NCBI GenBank assembly: GCA_014359475.1
Contig: JACIZI010000020.1
Location: 1-64,000, forward strand
Direction of reading: 5' to 3'
Length of the DNA stretch: 64,000 nucleotides
DNA from: Marinobacter sp.
GTDB lineage: Bacteria; Pseudomonadota; Gammaproteobacteria; Pseudomonadales; Oleiphilaceae
Below are positions 22,945-33,630 of this stretch, one piece after another. The position numbers and the translations under genes were made by a program. The notes under the pieces were generated by a model, which saw only the letters and a program-made list of their open reading frames with translations, did no database searches and was not told where the DNA came from. The first letter of the stretch is position 1. Every line of letters starts with the position of its first letter.

Positions 22945-25260
22945 TCAGCGCACCGCCAAAGCTGCCTTGTCCGCACGAGCGGTAGGTGAGGTGCGACCGG
23001 GCCTCAGGTAGCGGCCAAAGCCAGCGTTGCGCAACGCCAGGTCCACACAGCTCTTGATCACGTGGGGAGAGTCCAGCAGCAACACGTCTTCCAGCAGCTG
23101 ACTGGCCCATTCCCGGCTCATATTGCGGATCACCGACTTGACCTTTGGCAGACTGGCAGCGTTCATGGACAGGGAGTCGTAGCCCATGGCCATCAACAGC
23201 AGCGCTCCGCCCGGGTCCCCGGCCAACTCGCCGCAAATGCCCACTGGCTTACCGACGGAATGGGCATCCTGGGCAATGCGCACCAGCGCCTGCAGCACCG
23301 CCGGATGATAGGAATGATAGAGCTGCGCCACCCGGGGATTGTTACGATCCACCGCGAGCAGATACTGGGTCAGGTCATTGGAGCCTACGGACAGGAAGTC
23401 CACTCTTTCTGCCAGCTCACGCACCTGATAGACCGCCGCCGGGATCTCGACCATCACGCCCACCTTGGGCATGTGAATGTCGTAACCTTCTTCCCGCACT
23501 TCATGGTAGACCCGGTAGATCAGGTGCAGCGACTCCTCCACTTCGGAGACGTTGCTAATCATCGGCAGCATGATCTGCAGATTGTTCAGCCCCTCACTGG
23601 CCTTGAGCATGGCACGCACCTGCACCAGAAAGATTTCCGGATGGTCCAGGGTGACCCGGATGCCGCGCCAGCCCAGGAAGGGGTTTTCTTCCTGGATCGG
23701 AAAGTAGGTCAGGGCCTTGTCGCCGCCGATATCCAGGGTTCGCATGGTCACCGGGTTGGGTGCAAAGGCCTCCAGCTGCTCCCGGTAGTACTCCCGCTGC
23801 TCCTGCTCGGAGGGGAAGCGGTCCTTGATCATGAAGGGCACTTCGGTGCGGTACAGGCCGATACCCTCGGCCCCGTGGGACAGGGAGCGCACCACGTCGG
23901 TCATCAGGCCGGTGTTGACCAGCAGAGAGACCCGATGGCCGTCCGTCGTTTCACAGGGCAGGTCCCGCAGGGACTCCAGCCCGCGAACCAGCTCGTCCTC
24001 CTCGTCGCAGATTTCCTGGAAGAAGGCGCGCAGGTCGGACGAGGGTGAAGCGAAAATCTGCCCCTCGAAACCGTCCACAATCAGCTCTTTTCCGTCCAGC
24101 TGGTTAACCGGAATGTCCACCAGGCCCATCACCGTAGGCAGTCCCATGGCGCGCGCCAGAATGGCAACGTGGGAATTGCTGGAACCGCGCACCGAGACCA
24201 GCCCGACCAGCTGACCCTTGGGCACTTCACCCAGCATGGCGGGGGTCAGCTCTTCGCTGACCAGAATGGTGTTTTCCGGGTAGACGGTATCTTTGTGTTT
24301 GTCTTCCTGCAGATGGGAAAGGATCCGGCGGCCCAGGTCCCGGATATCCACAGCCCGCTCCCGCAGGTAGGGATCATCCATCAACTCAAAATGGCGGGTG
24401 TACTGCTGCACCACCTGCTTCAGAGCGCTCTGGGACCATACCCCCTCGCGGATACGATTGGTCACCTCACCGGGCATGGCGTTGTCGTCCAGCATTTTCA
24501 GGTAGACATCAAACAGTGCCTGCTCTTCCGGGCGCAACTGGGTGGACAGCCGTTCAGCCACCCGCTGGATATCTTCCCGCACGGCCGCTACGGCAGCGTT
24601 GAACTGGGCCAGCTCTTCTTCCGTATTCTCTGCCGGCTTGTCCGGCACCGCATCCAGATCGGCGGAGGGGAACACCACGACACCCACACCCATGGCCACA
24701 CCGGGGGAGCCCGGCACACCACTGAAGCTGACATCCCGGGCTTCCTCCCCGGTCAGGGACAGGCCACTGATGGCACCGGTCGCCTCGCTGTGGGCGATCA
24801 CCCCGGCCAGCTGAGCCGACACGGTCACCAGAAACGCTTCTTCGCCCTCGTCAAAACAGCGGGAGCTTTCCCGTTGCTGGACCACCAGCACACCCAACAC
24901 CCGGCGGTGGTGAATAATGGGTACGCCCAGAAACGAGCGGAAACGCTCTTCCCCGGTTTCCGGGAAATAGCGGTAGCGGGGATGGGAGGGGGCATCTTCC
25001 AGATTGATGGGCTCTTCACGGGCACCCACCAGGCCGATCAGACCTTCGGAATAACCCAGGCTGACCTGACCGACGGACTGTTTGTAGAGGCCTTCGGTGG
25101 CCATCAGGATGTAGCGGTTGGAGGCCGGATCCAGCAGATAGACGGAGCAGACCTCGGTGTTCATGGCCTCTTGCACCCTCGATACAATGATACCCATCGC
25201 CTCCTGCAAGTCGCGGGCACTGTTTACCTCTTGTACAAGACTTCTCAGTATGCCGAGCAT
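22945..25260 (-). CDS. ptsP: Phosphoenolpyruvate-protein phosphotransferase of the nitrogen PTS (EI-Ntr)
   Basis: This 771-residue protein takes phosphate from PEP and passes it to NPr, feeding the regulatory nitrogen PTS. An N-terminal GAF domain spans about 1-160. The EI N-terminal domain follows, with the phosphohistidine loop RGSSNSHVAILARAMGLP near residue 355. The PEP-binding barrel carries GIGLYRTEVPFM, LDIGGDK and VGSNDLTQY. The GAF domain distinguishes it from sugar-PTS EI. It lies 29 nt after rppH, the conserved rppH-ptsP operon. Confidence 0.96.
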   Translation of the reverse strand: MLGILRSLVQEVNSARDLQEAMGIIVSRVQEAMNTEVCSVYLLDPASNRYILMATEGLYKQSVGQVSLGYSEGLIGLVGAREEPINLEDAPSHPRYRYFPETGEERFRSFLGVPIIHHRRVLGVLVVQQRESSRCFDEGEEAFLVTVSAQLAGVIAHSEATGAISGLSLTGEEARDVSFSGVPGSPGVAMGVGVVVFPSADLDAVPDKPAENTEEELAQFNAAVAAVREDIQRVAERLSTQLRPEEQALFDVYLKMLDDNAMPGEVTNRIREGVWSQSALKQVVQQYTRHFELMDDPYLRERAVDIRDLGRRILSHLQEDKHKDTVYPENTILVSEELTPAMLGEVPKGQLVGLVSVRGSSNSHVAILARAMGLPTVMGLVDIPVNQLDGKELIVDGFEGQIFASPSSDLRAFFQEICDEEDELVRGLESLRDLPCETTDGHRVSLLVNTGLMTDVVRSLSHGAEGIGLYRTEVPFMIKDRFPSEQEQREYYREQLEAFAPNPVTMRTLDIGGDKALTYFPIQEENPFLGWRGIRVTLDHPEIFLVQVRAMLKASEGLNNLQIMLPMISNVSEVEESLHLIYRVYHEVREEGYDIHMPKVGVMVEIPAAVYQVRELAERVDFLSVGSNDLTQYLLAVDRNNPRVAQLYHSYHPAVLQALVRIAQDAHSVGKPVGICGELAGDPGGALLLMAMGYDSLSMNAASLPKVKSVIRNMSREWASQLLEDVLLLDSPHVIKSCVDLALRNAGFGRYLRPGRTSPTARADKAALAVR

Positions 25261-25289
25261 GGCGGTTCTAATCCGTCACTATTTCCTGA

Positions 25290-25808
25290 TTAGCCTGGCC
25301 GCTGATTGTTGCCGGCCCGCTGCCACTGTTCCATGTTGTGGAACAGTCGCGGAGCCAGCTCTTTCAGGGCCTTGCGATACACTTCCCGTTTGAAGGAGAT
25401 CACCTGCCCCAACGGGTACCAGTAGCTTACCCATTGCCAGCCGTCGAACTCCGGAGAATCGGTGATGTCCATGCGCACATGAGCATCCGGAGATAACATC
25501 CGCAGCAGGAACCATTTCTGTTTTTGCCCCACGCACACCGGGTGCGAGTTGTGCCGCACCATCCTGCGGGGGAGACGATAACGAAGCCAGCCCCGGGTGC
25601 AGCTGATGATTTCCACATCACTGCTGGCGAGACCGACTTCTTCTCCAAGCTCCCGGTACAGTGCCTCTTCCGGTGATTCGTTATTATTGATACCACCTTG
25701 CGGGAACTGCCAGGAGTCCTGCCCTATGCGCCGGGCCCAGAGGACTTCCCCCCTGTGGTTGGCCAGAATGATTCCGACGTTGGGTCTGAAACCGTCTTTG
25801 TCGATCAC
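25290..25808 (-). CDS. rppH: RNA 5'-pyrophosphohydrolase
   Basis: This 172-residue Nudix enzyme removes pyrophosphate from mRNA 5' ends and opens the way for RNase E. The Nudix box runs from [23 protein letters not shown] residues 38 to 60, with REL-GEEVG core. The N-terminus [14 protein letters not shown] is the family form. It is first in rppH-ptsP and divergent from the HAD phosphatase gene. Confidence 0.95.
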   Translation of the reverse strand: MIDKDGFRPNVGIILANHRGEVLWARRIGQDSWQFPQGGINNNESPEEALYRELGEEVGLASSDVEIISCTRGWLRYRLPRRMVRHNSHPVCVGQKQKWFLLRMLSPDAHVRMDITDSPEFDGWQWVSYWYPLGQVISFKREVYRKALKELAPRLFHNMEQWQRAGNNQRPG

Positions 25809-25977
25809 GGCACAGTCCTCTCATGTCGGTGGACCGGGTTAAAAAACAACCGGTCAGATTTGTCCAAGTTGCTCTCATTCTTACAGAATTCCCAGAGGAC
25901 GGCAAACATCTCCTGAAACTCTCTGTCATGGTAGACTTGAAGCCTCTCAACCCACCCGAATACCGGAGGACCCGGCC

Positions 25978-26634
25978 TTGACCCTCGCTATCTTTGATCT
26001 GGATAACACCCTGCTTGCCGGCGACAGTGACCACGCCTGGGGCGAATTCCTGGTAGAGGAAGGACTGGTCGACAGTGAGGAATTCCGCAAGGCCAACGAC
26101 CGCTTCTACCAGGAGTACCTGAACGGCGAGCTGGATATCCGCAACTATCTGGAATTTGCCCTGAGGCCACTGGCGGAAAACCCGCTGAACAACCTGCTGC
26201 GCTGGCGTGAACGGTTTGTGGAACAGAAAATCGAACCGATGATGCAGCCCCGGGCCATGGACCTGCTGGACGAACACCGGGCGAAAGGCCACACGCTGAT
26301 GATCATCACGGCCACCAACCGGTTCATCACCGAACCGATTGCCGGGCTGATGGGCATTGAACACCTGATTGCCACTGACCCCGAGTTTGATGGCGAACGC
26401 TATACCGGTCGCATCAGCGGCACCCCAAGCTTTCAGGACGGCAAGGTGATACGACTGCAAAGCTGGCTGCAGCAGCAGAGTGAAAATCTCGACGGGGCCT
26501 GGTTCTACAGCGACTCCCACAATGACGAGCCGCTGCTGCGCAAGGTGGCAAATCCGGTGGCAGTCGACCCGGACCCGAAGCTGGAAGCCCTGGCCCGGGA
26601 ACTGGACTGGCCGGTACTGTCCTTCCGGAACTGA
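25978..26634 (+). CDS. HAD-family (subfamily IB) phosphatase
   Basis: The 218-residue cytosolic hydrolase has the HAD motif I FDLDNTLLAGDSD near residue 7. Motif II lies in TLMIITATN near residue 104. Motif III Lys and motif IV FYSDSHNDEPLL are near residue 176. The long cap between motifs I and II matches SerB-like HAD-IB enzymes. The substrate is not evident. The start is TTG at 25978, supported by GGAGGA 7 nt upstream. The family member in pseudomonads sits in the same place beside rppH-ptsP. Confidence 0.88.
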   Translation: MTLAIFDLDNTLLAGDSDHAWGEFLVEEGLVDSEEFRKANDRFYQEYLNGELDIRNYLEFALRPLAENPLNNLLRWRERFVEQKIEPMMQPRAMDLLDEHRAKGHTLMIITATNRFITEPIAGLMGIEHLIATDPEFDGERYTGRISGTPSFQDGKVIRLQSWLQQQSENLDGAWFYSDSHNDEPLLRKVANPVAVDPDPKLEALARELDWPVLSFRN

Positions 26635-26647
26635 CGGCTAACCGAGG

Positions 26648-27853
26648 TCAGAGAAAACCGGTCAGTGACCTGACAAAGCAGGCCTTGAGGTAGTCCGTTT
26701 CCGGAATCCCCGGGATCACGGGATGGTCCGGAGCCTGATGCCCCTGCTCCAGCAACTGCACAAAGCGATCGATCTTGCGACCGCTGGCGCGGATGATATC
26801 CACCAGCCGCTCCCGGGACAGGTGCATGGAGCAGGATGCAGACACCAGGATTCCCTCACGATCCAGCAGTCGCAGGCCCAACTGATTCAGGCGGGCATAG
26901 GCCTGTTCGCCGGCTTTCTGGTCCCGGCGGCGGGGAATCAGGGCCGGAGGGTCCAGCACCACCACGTCGAACTTTTCTTTCGCGTCACACAAGGCCTTGA
27001 GCGCCTCGAAGGCATCCCCTTCCAGGGTTTCGACATTGTCCAGGCCGTTCAGCCGTGCGTTGTGGTGTACCGACTCGATTGCGGATGCGGACGCATCCAC
27101 GCAAGTGACGTGACTGGCTCCGGCACTGGCGGCCTGCAGTCCCCAGCCACCGGCATAGCTGAACACATCCAGCACCCGTTTACCGGGGGCATAGTCCATC
27201 AGCCGCCGGCGATTACTGCGGTGATCATAGAACCAGCCGGTTTTCTGGCCACCGGCCAGGGGCACCTCGAAGCGCACGCCGTTTTCTTCCACCTGCAGCA
27301 GCTCTGCGGCTTCCCCCTGAACCTGCTCGACGTAACGCTCAAGCCCTTCCACCTGGCGCATCTTGCCGTCGTTCTTGAGAATAATGTTGCGGGGATGGAC
27401 CAGCCGCTGCACAGCACGGACGATGGCCTCACGCATCTGCTCCATGCCGGCGGTGGAGATCTGCACCACCACGGTATCCGCAAACCGGTCAATCACCAGC
27501 CCGGAGAGGCCATCGCTGTCGCCGAAAACCCAGCGATAGAAAGGCTTGTCAAACAGTCGGTCCCGCAGCGCCAGTGCCGTTTCCATGCGCTCGGTGAGTC
27601 GTTGCGGAGTCATACCCCTGGACGCATCGCGGCTGATCAGGCGACCGCAGATCAACGCATGGGGATTCACAAATACGGTACCCAGCGCCTTGTCGTTGGC
27701 GGCTCGCAGCTCTGCCTGGGTGCCGGGTGCAAAGTCATTCAGGGGGGATCTGCGGGTATCCACTTCGTTGCTGTAAACCCACAAGTGCCCTGCGCGCAGG
27801 CGGCGCTCCGCACCCTTGCGCAGGTAAAGAACCGGAAATGTCATCTGGCTCAT
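26648..27853 (-). CDS. rlmI: RlmI-like 23S rRNA m5C methyltransferase
   Basis: The 401-residue protein has an N-terminal PUA domain ([20 protein letters not shown]) and an EEHEE-like middle. The Rossmann SAM domain has [16 protein letters not shown] near residue 225, DPPALIPRR near residue 298 and SASCSMHLS near residue 337, whose Cys is the catalytic nucleophile position of RlmI. The product would methylate C1962 in 23S rRNA. Its start overlaps the gcvH stop by 4 nt (ATGA). Confidence 0.9.
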   Translation of the reverse strand: MSQMTFPVLYLRKGAERRLRAGHLWVYSNEVDTRRSPLNDFAPGTQAELRAANDKALGTVFVNPHALICGRLISRDASRGMTPQRLTERMETALALRDRLFDKPFYRWVFGDSDGLSGLVIDRFADTVVVQISTAGMEQMREAIVRAVQRLVHPRNIILKNDGKMRQVEGLERYVEQVQGEAAELLQVEENGVRFEVPLAGGQKTGWFYDHRSNRRRLMDYAPGKRVLDVFSYAGGWGLQAASAGASHVTCVDASASAIESVHHNARLNGLDNVETLEGDAFEALKALCDAKEKFDVVVLDPPALIPRRRDQKAGEQAYARLNQLGLRLLDREGILVSASCSMHLSRERLVDIIRASGRKIDRFVQLLEQGHQAPDHPVIPGIPETDYLKACFVRSLTGFL

Positions 27854-28242
27854 GCTTCCGATTCAGCGTGTTCTGCGTAGGCCGCCGCATCCATCAGCCC
27901 GTCGAGCTCACCCGCATCGGCCATTTTTACCCGGAACAGCCAGCCATCACCGTAGGGATCTTCGTTTACCTTCTCCGGCTCTTCGTCCAGGCTGGTGTTC
28001 ACCTCGATCACCTCGCCGGTGACCGGGCTGAATACATCCGATGCAGATTTGACCGATTCGGCCACGGCCGCTTCCTCACCACCGTTAACCGTCGCGCCGA
28101 CTTCCGGCAACTCGATGAAGACCACATCCCCCAACTGCTCCTGGGCGAAATCGGTAATACCGACGGTGGCGGTGCCATCATCCGCCACCCGGACCCACTG
28201 GTGAGTTTCGATGTATTTCAGGTCTGCTGGTGCTTCGCTCAT
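27850..28242 (-). CDS. gcvH: Glycine cleavage system H protein
   Basis: This 130-residue lipoyl carrier shuttles the aminomethyl group between the P and T proteins. The lipoylation site is Lys65 in ESVKSASD, and [19 protein letters not shown] is the family core. The P and T genes are not in the window, so it is separated from its usual partners. It is read with rlmI (4-nt overlap). Confidence 0.96.
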   Translation of the reverse strand: MSEAPADLKYIETHQWVRVADDGTATVGITDFAQEQLGDVVFIELPEVGATVNGGEEAAVAESVKSASDVFSPVTGEVIEVNTSLDEEPEKVNEDPYGDGWLFRVKMADAGELDGLMDAAAYAEHAESEA

Positions 28243-28295
28243 AGTAGTATTCTTTCCCGCAAATTTTCAGCGCAGTTTACCCCAACTTAAAACGA

Positions 28296-29171
28296 TCAAC
28301 TAGCCAGCTGCACGAACGCCTTGAGATAGTCCACAGTGGAATCCGATTCCCGCAGACCAAGCCAGATCTGTTTGTGTACGCCACCCTCCCCCAGCCGGAC
28401 GGTTTCAACCGGAATCCGCTCACGGTATTCATCTACCAGCCAGCCCGGCAGGGCACTGACTCCTCGTCCGGCAGACACCATCTGCAGCATGATCTCGGTG
28501 GTTTCGATGGTTTTGTGGCGGGCAGGCCGGCAGCCGGCCGGCAGCAGGAAGTAGCTGAAAATATCCAGGCGTTCCGTTTCTACCGGGTAGGTAATCAGGG
28601 TTTCCTGCTCAAGGTCCTGCGGATGAGCGTTGTCTTTCCCGGCCAGCGGATGTCCCGGCGGCACCACCAGTCTCAGCTCGTAATCAAACACCGGCTCGAA
28701 GATCAGCCCCTTACGGTATAGCGGGTCCGGTGTCACCAGCAGATCAATGTCGTGACCGAACAGGGCTGCCATGCCGCCGAACTGGAACTGCTGCTTTACG
28801 TCCACATCCACATCCGGCCACTGCTGCAGGAAAGGCCCGACCACCTTGAGAAGCCACTGGTAACAGGGGTGGCACTCCATGCCGATGCGCAGCATGCCCT
28901 TCTGCCCCCGGGCCATGCGCCGGACCATCTCTTCGGCATGCTCAAACTGGGGCAATAACCGGTTGGCGAGGGACAACAGCAGCTGACCGGCCTGGGTAAG
29001 GCGCAGCTTGCGCCCCTCCCGGATCCAGACGGCCGTACCCATCTGCTGCTCCAGTTTCCGGACGGAATGGCTGAGGGCCGACTGGCTCAGGCACAGTTTT
29101 TCGGCCGCTGCCGTCAGCGAACCCTGTTGCTCTACCGCGCGGATCAGATCCAGATGATGGCGCTCAATCAT
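28296..29171 (-). CDS. metR: LysR-family methionine regulator MetR
   Basis: This 291-residue regulator has an N-terminal winged helix-turn-helix (SLTAAAEKLCLSQSALSHSVRKLE, about residues 16-39) and a C-terminal LysR substrate domain that senses homocysteine in known MetR. It is divergent from metE with a MetR box between them, the classic autoregulated pair. Confidence 0.94.
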   Translation of the reverse strand: MIERHHLDLIRAVEQQGSLTAAAEKLCLSQSALSHSVRKLEQQMGTAVWIREGRKLRLTQAGQLLLSLANRLLPQFEHAEEMVRRMARGQKGMLRIGMECHPCYQWLLKVVGPFLQQWPDVDVDVKQQFQFGGMAALFGHDIDLLVTPDPLYRKGLIFEPVFDYELRLVVPPGHPLAGKDNAHPQDLEQETLITYPVETERLDIFSYFLLPAGCRPARHKTIETTEIMLQMVSAGRGVSALPGWLVDEYRERIPVETVRLGEGGVHKQIWLGLRESDSTVDYLKAFVQLAS

Positions 29172-29181
29172 GGGTTATCTC

Positions 29182-29226
29182 TGAATTTTTTTCATGGACA
29201 AATGAAATAATACCATTTTTATTCAT
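29182..29226. promoter_or_regulatory. MetR operator in the metR-metE intergenic region
   Basis: TGAATTTTTTTCA at 29182-29194 is a perfect match to the MetR consensus TGAA-N5-TTCA. A second imperfect inverted repeat (ATGAAATAAT at 29202-29211 facing ATTTTTATTCAT at 29215-29226) may be a weaker site. Both lie in the 111-bp metR/metE gap. Confidence 0.8.
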
Positions 29227-29282
29227 CATACCGCCGCCCTAGTCTTGTCCCGACGTTAAAAGACAACACAGGGAACACGACC

Positions 29283-31604
29283 ATGCTTACCACCCACAAC
29301 CTCGGTTACCCCCGTATCGGCAACAGGCGGGAACTGAAATTTGCGCTGGAGGACTACTGGTCCGGCCAATGCACCAGAGACGAACTGCTTGACCGCGCCC
29401 GGGTCCTGCGTCAGCGCCACTGGCAGGATCAGCAACAACTGGCACTGGCCCCGGTGGGGGATTTCTCCCTTTATGACCAGGTACTGGACATGAGCGAAAC
29501 TCTCGGCAACCTGCCAGAGCGAGCAGGCAATCACAAAGACGCGGATCTCGACCGGTACTTTCGCATCGCCCGCGGCCGGGCCGGACAGAACGATTGTTGT
29601 GGCGGCGTTCATGCCGGGGAAATGACCAAGTGGTTTGATACCAATTACCACTACATAGTGCCGGAACTGGACAGCACAACCCGTTTTCAACTCAACCCGG
29701 CACGATTGCTGGAGCAGGTGCGGGAGGCCCGTGCCGCGAACGTGGGAACCAAGCCGGTCATTATCGGCCCCGTGACCTATCTGTGGCTCAGCAAGTGTTC
29801 AGACAACAGCGACCGGCTGGAGCTGCTGGAACAACTGCTGCCGGTTTACGGCGAGCTGCTCAACCGGCTGGCCGAAGAAGGCGTGGAGTGGGTACAGATC
29901 GATGAGCCGGCACTGGTCACAGACCTGGACGGTCACTGGAAACACGCCTTCCAGCTGGCCTACCACCAGCTCAAGAGCGCTCCGGTCAAGCTGCTGCTGA
30001 CCACCTATTTCGGGCAGCTGCGGGACAACCTGCAACTGGCCTGCGAACTGCCCGTTGCCGGCCTGCACCTGGATGCGGTGCGCGCCCGGGGCGAAGTCAG
30101 CCGTCTGGTGGACTGGCTGCCCGGCCACAAAATACTGTCCCTGGGCGTGATTGACGGTCGCAACATCTGGAAAACTGACCTGACCGCCGTGCTGGACTGG
30201 CTGGAACCGGTCCATGAAAGGCTGGGCAGCCGGCTTTGGCTTGCGCCTTCCTGTTCGTTGCTCCACGTACCGGTGGACCTGGAACGGGAGACCGAACTGG
30301 AACCGGAGATCCGCAGCTGGCTGGCCTTTGCCCGGCAAAAACTCGACGAGCTGGACATTCTGGCCCGGGCGCTGAGTAACGGCCGGGGCGAAGTGGCCGG
30401 GCCACTTCATGACAACCAGCAAGCGATCCGGAGTCGCCGCAACTCCGGGCGGGTTACCAACCCGGAAGTGCGCACCGCCACCGCCGCCATCACTCCGGCC
30501 ATGGCGCAGCGACACAGCGCCTATCCGGAACGCGCAAAGCGGCAGCAACGGAAACTGAACCTGCCGCTTTTCCCCACCACCACCATCGGCTCGTTCCCCC
30601 AGACCCGGGAAATCCGCCAGACCCGGCTGGCCTACCGCCGGGGTGAACTGGACGAGACCGGTTACCGGCAACGGATCCGGGAGGAGATCCGCCACTGCAT
30701 TGAAGAACAGGAAGCCCTGGGCCTGGACGTACTGGTGCACGGGGAGGCGGAGCGTAACGACATGGTGGAGTACTTCGGAGAGCAACTGGAAGGCTATGTA
30801 TTCACCCGCTTCGGCTGGGTGCAGTCCTACGGATCCCGGTGCGTCAAGCCGCCGATCCTCTACGGGGACATCCGTCGCCCTGCCCCCATGACCGTCGACT
30901 GGATCAATTATGCGCAATCAATCACCGAAAAACCTGTGAAAGGCATGCTGACCGGCCCCGTGACTATTCTCAACTGGTCCTTCGTACGTGATGACCAGCC
31001 GGAACAGGACACCTGCCGGCAACTGGCGCTGGCTATCCGCCAGGAAGTTCAGGATCTGGAAAACGCCGGGGTGGCAATCATCCAGATCGATGAAGCGGCC
31101 TTACGAGAAGGGCTTCCACTGCGCAGATCCGACTGGCAGGGCTACCTGGACTGGGCCATCAGTGCCTTCCGGATTGCTGCCAACGGTGTGGCGGATGAGA
31201 CCCAGATCCACACCCACATGTGTTACTCGGAGTTCAATGACATCATCGATGCCATTGCCGACATGGATGCGGACGTGATCACCATCGAGACCTCCCGCTC
31301 GAACATGGAACTGCTGAAAGCCTTCGAGGATTTCCAGTACCCGAACGGGATTGGTCCCGGCGTGTATGACATCCACTCTCCCAACGTGCCGGACAAGCAG
31401 CAGATCATTGAGCTGCTCCAGGCCGCCGCCCGACGCATTCCCGCCGAACGGCTGTGGGTAAACCCGGATTGCGGCCTGAAAACCCGCGGCTGGGCAGAGG
31501 TGCGACCGGCACTGGCGAACATGGTGGCTGCGGCACAGGATCTGAGGAATCAGGGCGCCAGACATGTATGTGAAAATGACATATACACATCTGAGCATTA
31601 TTAG
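29283..31604 (+). CDS. metE: Cobalamin-independent methionine synthase
   Basis: This 773-residue enzyme methylates homocysteine from 5-methyl-THF-triglutamate. An N-terminal barrel with [18 protein letters not shown] comes first. The C-terminal catalytic barrel has zinc ligands in [26 protein letters not shown] and the late [11 protein letters not shown]. The normal C-terminus would end near [15 protein letters not shown]. Here about 16 further residues, in AT-rich sequence unlike the family, precede the stop. A missing native stop or a replaced 3' end is possible. Confidence 0.96.
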   Translation: MLTTHNLGYPRIGNRRELKFALEDYWSGQCTRDELLDRARVLRQRHWQDQQQLALAPVGDFSLYDQVLDMSETLGNLPERAGNHKDADLDRYFRIARGRAGQNDCCGGVHAGEMTKWFDTNYHYIVPELDSTTRFQLNPARLLEQVREARAANVGTKPVIIGPVTYLWLSKCSDNSDRLELLEQLLPVYGELLNRLAEEGVEWVQIDEPALVTDLDGHWKHAFQLAYHQLKSAPVKLLLTTYFGQLRDNLQLACELPVAGLHLDAVRARGEVSRLVDWLPGHKILSLGVIDGRNIWKTDLTAVLDWLEPVHERLGSRLWLAPSCSLLHVPVDLERETELEPEIRSWLAFARQKLDELDILARALSNGRGEVAGPLHDNQQAIRSRRNSGRVTNPEVRTATAAITPAMAQRHSAYPERAKRQQRKLNLPLFPTTTIGSFPQTREIRQTRLAYRRGELDETGYRQRIREEIRHCIEEQEALGLDVLVHGEAERNDMVEYFGEQLEGYVFTRFGWVQSYGSRCVKPPILYGDIRRPAPMTVDWINYAQSITEKPVKGMLTGPVTILNWSFVRDDQPEQDTCRQLALAIRQEVQDLENAGVAIIQIDEAALREGLPLRRSDWQGYLDWAISAFRIAANGVADETQIHTHMCYSEFNDIIDAIADMDADVITIETSRSNMELLKAFEDFQYPNGIGPGVYDIHSPNVPDKQQIIELLQAAARRIPAERLWVNPDCGLKTRGWAEVRPALANMVAAAQDLRNQGARHVCENDIYTSEHY

Positions 31605-31974
31605 TACATTTGCTTACCAGGTGGAGGAGCGCGGAGCAAGTACCACAGTCCAGCGGCGTGTCAGGCGCTATACAGTCACGATGACTGGGCAATTGACACT
31701 CCCACAGCGGCTTTGCGGAACGTTAGCAAGAAGCTCACTGGGGGTTCCGTGCCTCACAGGTAATTCAGTAACTGACAAGGGTCAATACCGTTAACGACAC
31801 AGGCGGTTGGCCGGTGGCCTCCACCGGCCTGCTTTTCCCAGAATAAGGAACAGAGTCACAACCCGGGAGCCCGGCAAATCATCATCTTTCCCGCTCGGTT
31901 AACCTGAACTCCCGACGAAAGCGAGCGCCGCATGCTCCCGTTAACCCATTGATCCGACTTGAGGAAGACGTGCC
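31605..31974. other. Gap after metE without a recognisable gene
   Basis: About 370 bp, AT-rich at first and then mixed. No conserved frame is seen. A terminator lies at 31809-31835. The first half may be acquired sequence that also supplies the odd metE tail. Confidence 0.6.
31809..31836 (+). terminator. metE terminator
   Basis: A 9-bp perfect stem (31809-31817 with 31821-31829) has a 3-nt loop and is followed by a short T-run. Confidence 0.8.
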
Positions 31975-32220
31975 ATGAGCTTTGTCCTTGTGACCGGCGC
32001 CAGCTCCGGCATTGGTGAAGTATTTGCCCGCCAGCTGGCTGCAGAGAAACAGAACCTGATACTGGTAGCGAGACGCGCGGGCAAGCTGGAGGCACTGGCC
32101 AAACGCAGAAACGCGATTGTCATACCGGGCCTGCATAGTCTGCTGCTGATCTGGTCCAGTAAATTTGCACCCCGCTGGCTTTCACGCCGTGTGACTGCCC
32201 AACTGCGAAAGGAAGCCTGA
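31975..32220 (+). pseudogene. Short-chain dehydrogenase remnant with large internal deletion
   Basis: The 81-residue frame starts with a normal SDR Rossmann N-terminus ([19 protein letters not shown], then [11 protein letters not shown]). After residue 46 it jumps to a typical SDR C-terminal tail ([13 protein letters not shown] then LSRRVTAQL). About 180 residues, including the catalytic YxxxK, are missing and the reading frame is preserved. The join lies near 32113. It cannot be an active dehydrogenase. A GAGGA-type ribosome site upstream is intact. Confidence 0.85.
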
Positions 32221-33324
32221 TCAGCGGGCAATCACGCGGTACACGGGCCGAAAGCGGGGAATCTGCTTGAGCACCACCTGAATCACCGTCATCAAAGGCA
32301 CCGCCAGCAGCACCCCGACCGGTCCCCAGAGCCATCCCCAGAAAAAGATCGACACGAAGATCACCACCGGGTTAATGGCCATGCGGAAACCGTGAATCCA
32401 GGGCTCGATAAAGAACCCCACCAGCGTGGTCAGCGCCAGATAGCCCCCGGGAGCCAGCGCCATCATCCAGAACACCTCCAGACTCACCGCAGATACTACC
32501 GCCAGCAGGATAATGGTCAGAATTACCCCCAGATAGGGAATAAACCGGGCCAACCCGGCAACCAGGCCCCACACGGCGGGATCCGGCAATCCGATAGCCC
32601 AACTCAGCAAGCCGGTCGTGATGCCCACCACCAGGTTACTCAACGCCATTACCCCGAGATACTGGGCAACCTCCTGCTGGGAATCCCGGCTGATGCGCAA
32701 CACCATCCGCCGGTGCCGGGCGGGTACCTGGCGCACAAAATTGCGAATCATCCGGTCACCTCCAACGAGGAGGAAATAGGTGAGCGCAAGCGCCAGGGCG
32801 AGCCCCGTCGCGCCATTCCGGGCCTTTACGATCAACTGACTGCGCCAGGAATCTGTCTGCATCACCACTGTAGTCGGCTGCTTCTTATCCCCTGAAGCAG
32901 AGACCTCCTCCATTGACTTCTCCACCTTCTCCGCGGACTCGCTCACCTTGTTCAATTGTTCTGCGATCACGCTTTCTCCGACCAGCAGGCGTGACACGCC
33001 CTGGGGAGCCTTCTCGGCCCACTCCAGCACCGGTGTTGCCACCACAACAGCCACACCCGCAATTCCCCCCAGCACCATAAGAACCAGCACCAGCGCCGAC
33101 ACTGCCCGGGGAACACTGAAACGGACCCAGGCTTTCTTCACAAGGGGCGCAAGCAACAGACTGGTCAGCACCGCGAGGATGATCGGCAACACAATCTGAT
33201 GGGCCGCATACAGGGTGTACAGAATACCCAGAACAAACAGACCGTAGATGGGGGTGGACAGATCCTGCCAATTAGCGGATTTGCGGTCGGCTTCGCTCTG
33301 TTCCTGATGCTTGTTGTTGTCCAT
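32221..33324 (-). CDS. AI-2E/PerM-family membrane permease
   Basis: The 367-residue protein has about seven to eight membrane helices: two near the N-terminus (LFVLGILYTLYAAHQIVLP, ILAVLTSLLLAPLV), one at about 65-90 and the rest after residue 180. A hydrophilic loop of about 90 residues lies between. The C-terminal signature FFWGWLWGPVGVLLAVPL is the AI-2E transporter family motif. The substrate is unknown; the family includes quorum-signal exporters and Na+/H+ antiporters. Its stop abuts the stop of the SDR remnant on the other strand. Confidence 0.88.
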   Translation of the reverse strand: MDNNKHQEQSEADRKSANWQDLSTPIYGLFVLGILYTLYAAHQIVLPIILAVLTSLLLAPLVKKAWVRFSVPRAVSALVLVLMVLGGIAGVAVVVATPVLEWAEKAPQGVSRLLVGESVIAEQLNKVSESAEKVEKSMEEVSASGDKKQPTTVVMQTDSWRSQLIVKARNGATGLALALALTYFLLVGGDRMIRNFVRQVPARHRRMVLRISRDSQQEVAQYLGVMALSNLVVGITTGLLSWAIGLPDPAVWGLVAGLARFIPYLGVILTIILLAVVSAVSLEVFWMMALAPGGYLALTTLVGFFIEPWIHGFRMAINPVVIFVSIFFWGWLWGPVGVLLAVPLMTVIQVVLKQIPRFRPVYRVIAR

Positions 33325-33387
33325 GGCGATGTCCTGTCGGCAGCGAGGAGATAACCCGACAGTCTACCGGCCAGATAACGACTTGTC

Positions 33388-33409
33388 CGGATATGAAAGT
33401 TTCTTCATG
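33388..33409. repeat. 22-bp element, copy 1 of 2
   Basis: This 22-bp stretch (CGGATATGA...TTCTTCATG) recurs at 37420-37441 with 20 of 22 bases identical. Both copies are next to a vgrG remnant and upstream of a SUMF1 lipoprotein gene. Confidence 0.75.
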
Positions 33410-33414
33410 CAGTA

Positions 33415-33495
33415 GGAGGGGTCACCACCCAGGAAGGAGACAACCACTTCGTGATCGATGCCCGGCAAGGCCATGACGTCGTATTGGTCGCCAGC
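33415..33495 (-). pseudogene. vgrG scrap, OB-fold segment
   Basis: On the minus strand the sequence reads AGDQYDVMALPGIDHEVVV then SFLGGDPS. This aligns residue by residue with the VgrG segment [27 protein letters not shown] of the intact gene at 41874-43991. About 27 codons remain. The flanking sequence on both sides is unrelated to VgrG. It lies between the 22-bp element and the first SUMF1 lipoprotein gene. Confidence 0.85.
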
Positions 33496-33630
33496 AAGCA
33501 TAGGCTTTTGCCTGTCGAAGCTCATGGCACTGACACCCCCCATCCGATGTCACCTGCCTGGGCGAACCAGATTCTGGTAGACTTCGACCCTAACCAACGG
33601 AAAAATAGTCATCGCCAGAAGGATCTGACC

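Noticed and set aside
31605-31800. Integron attC-like site near GAACGTTAGC
   Set aside because: The partner R'' core and the palindromic structure of attC were not found.
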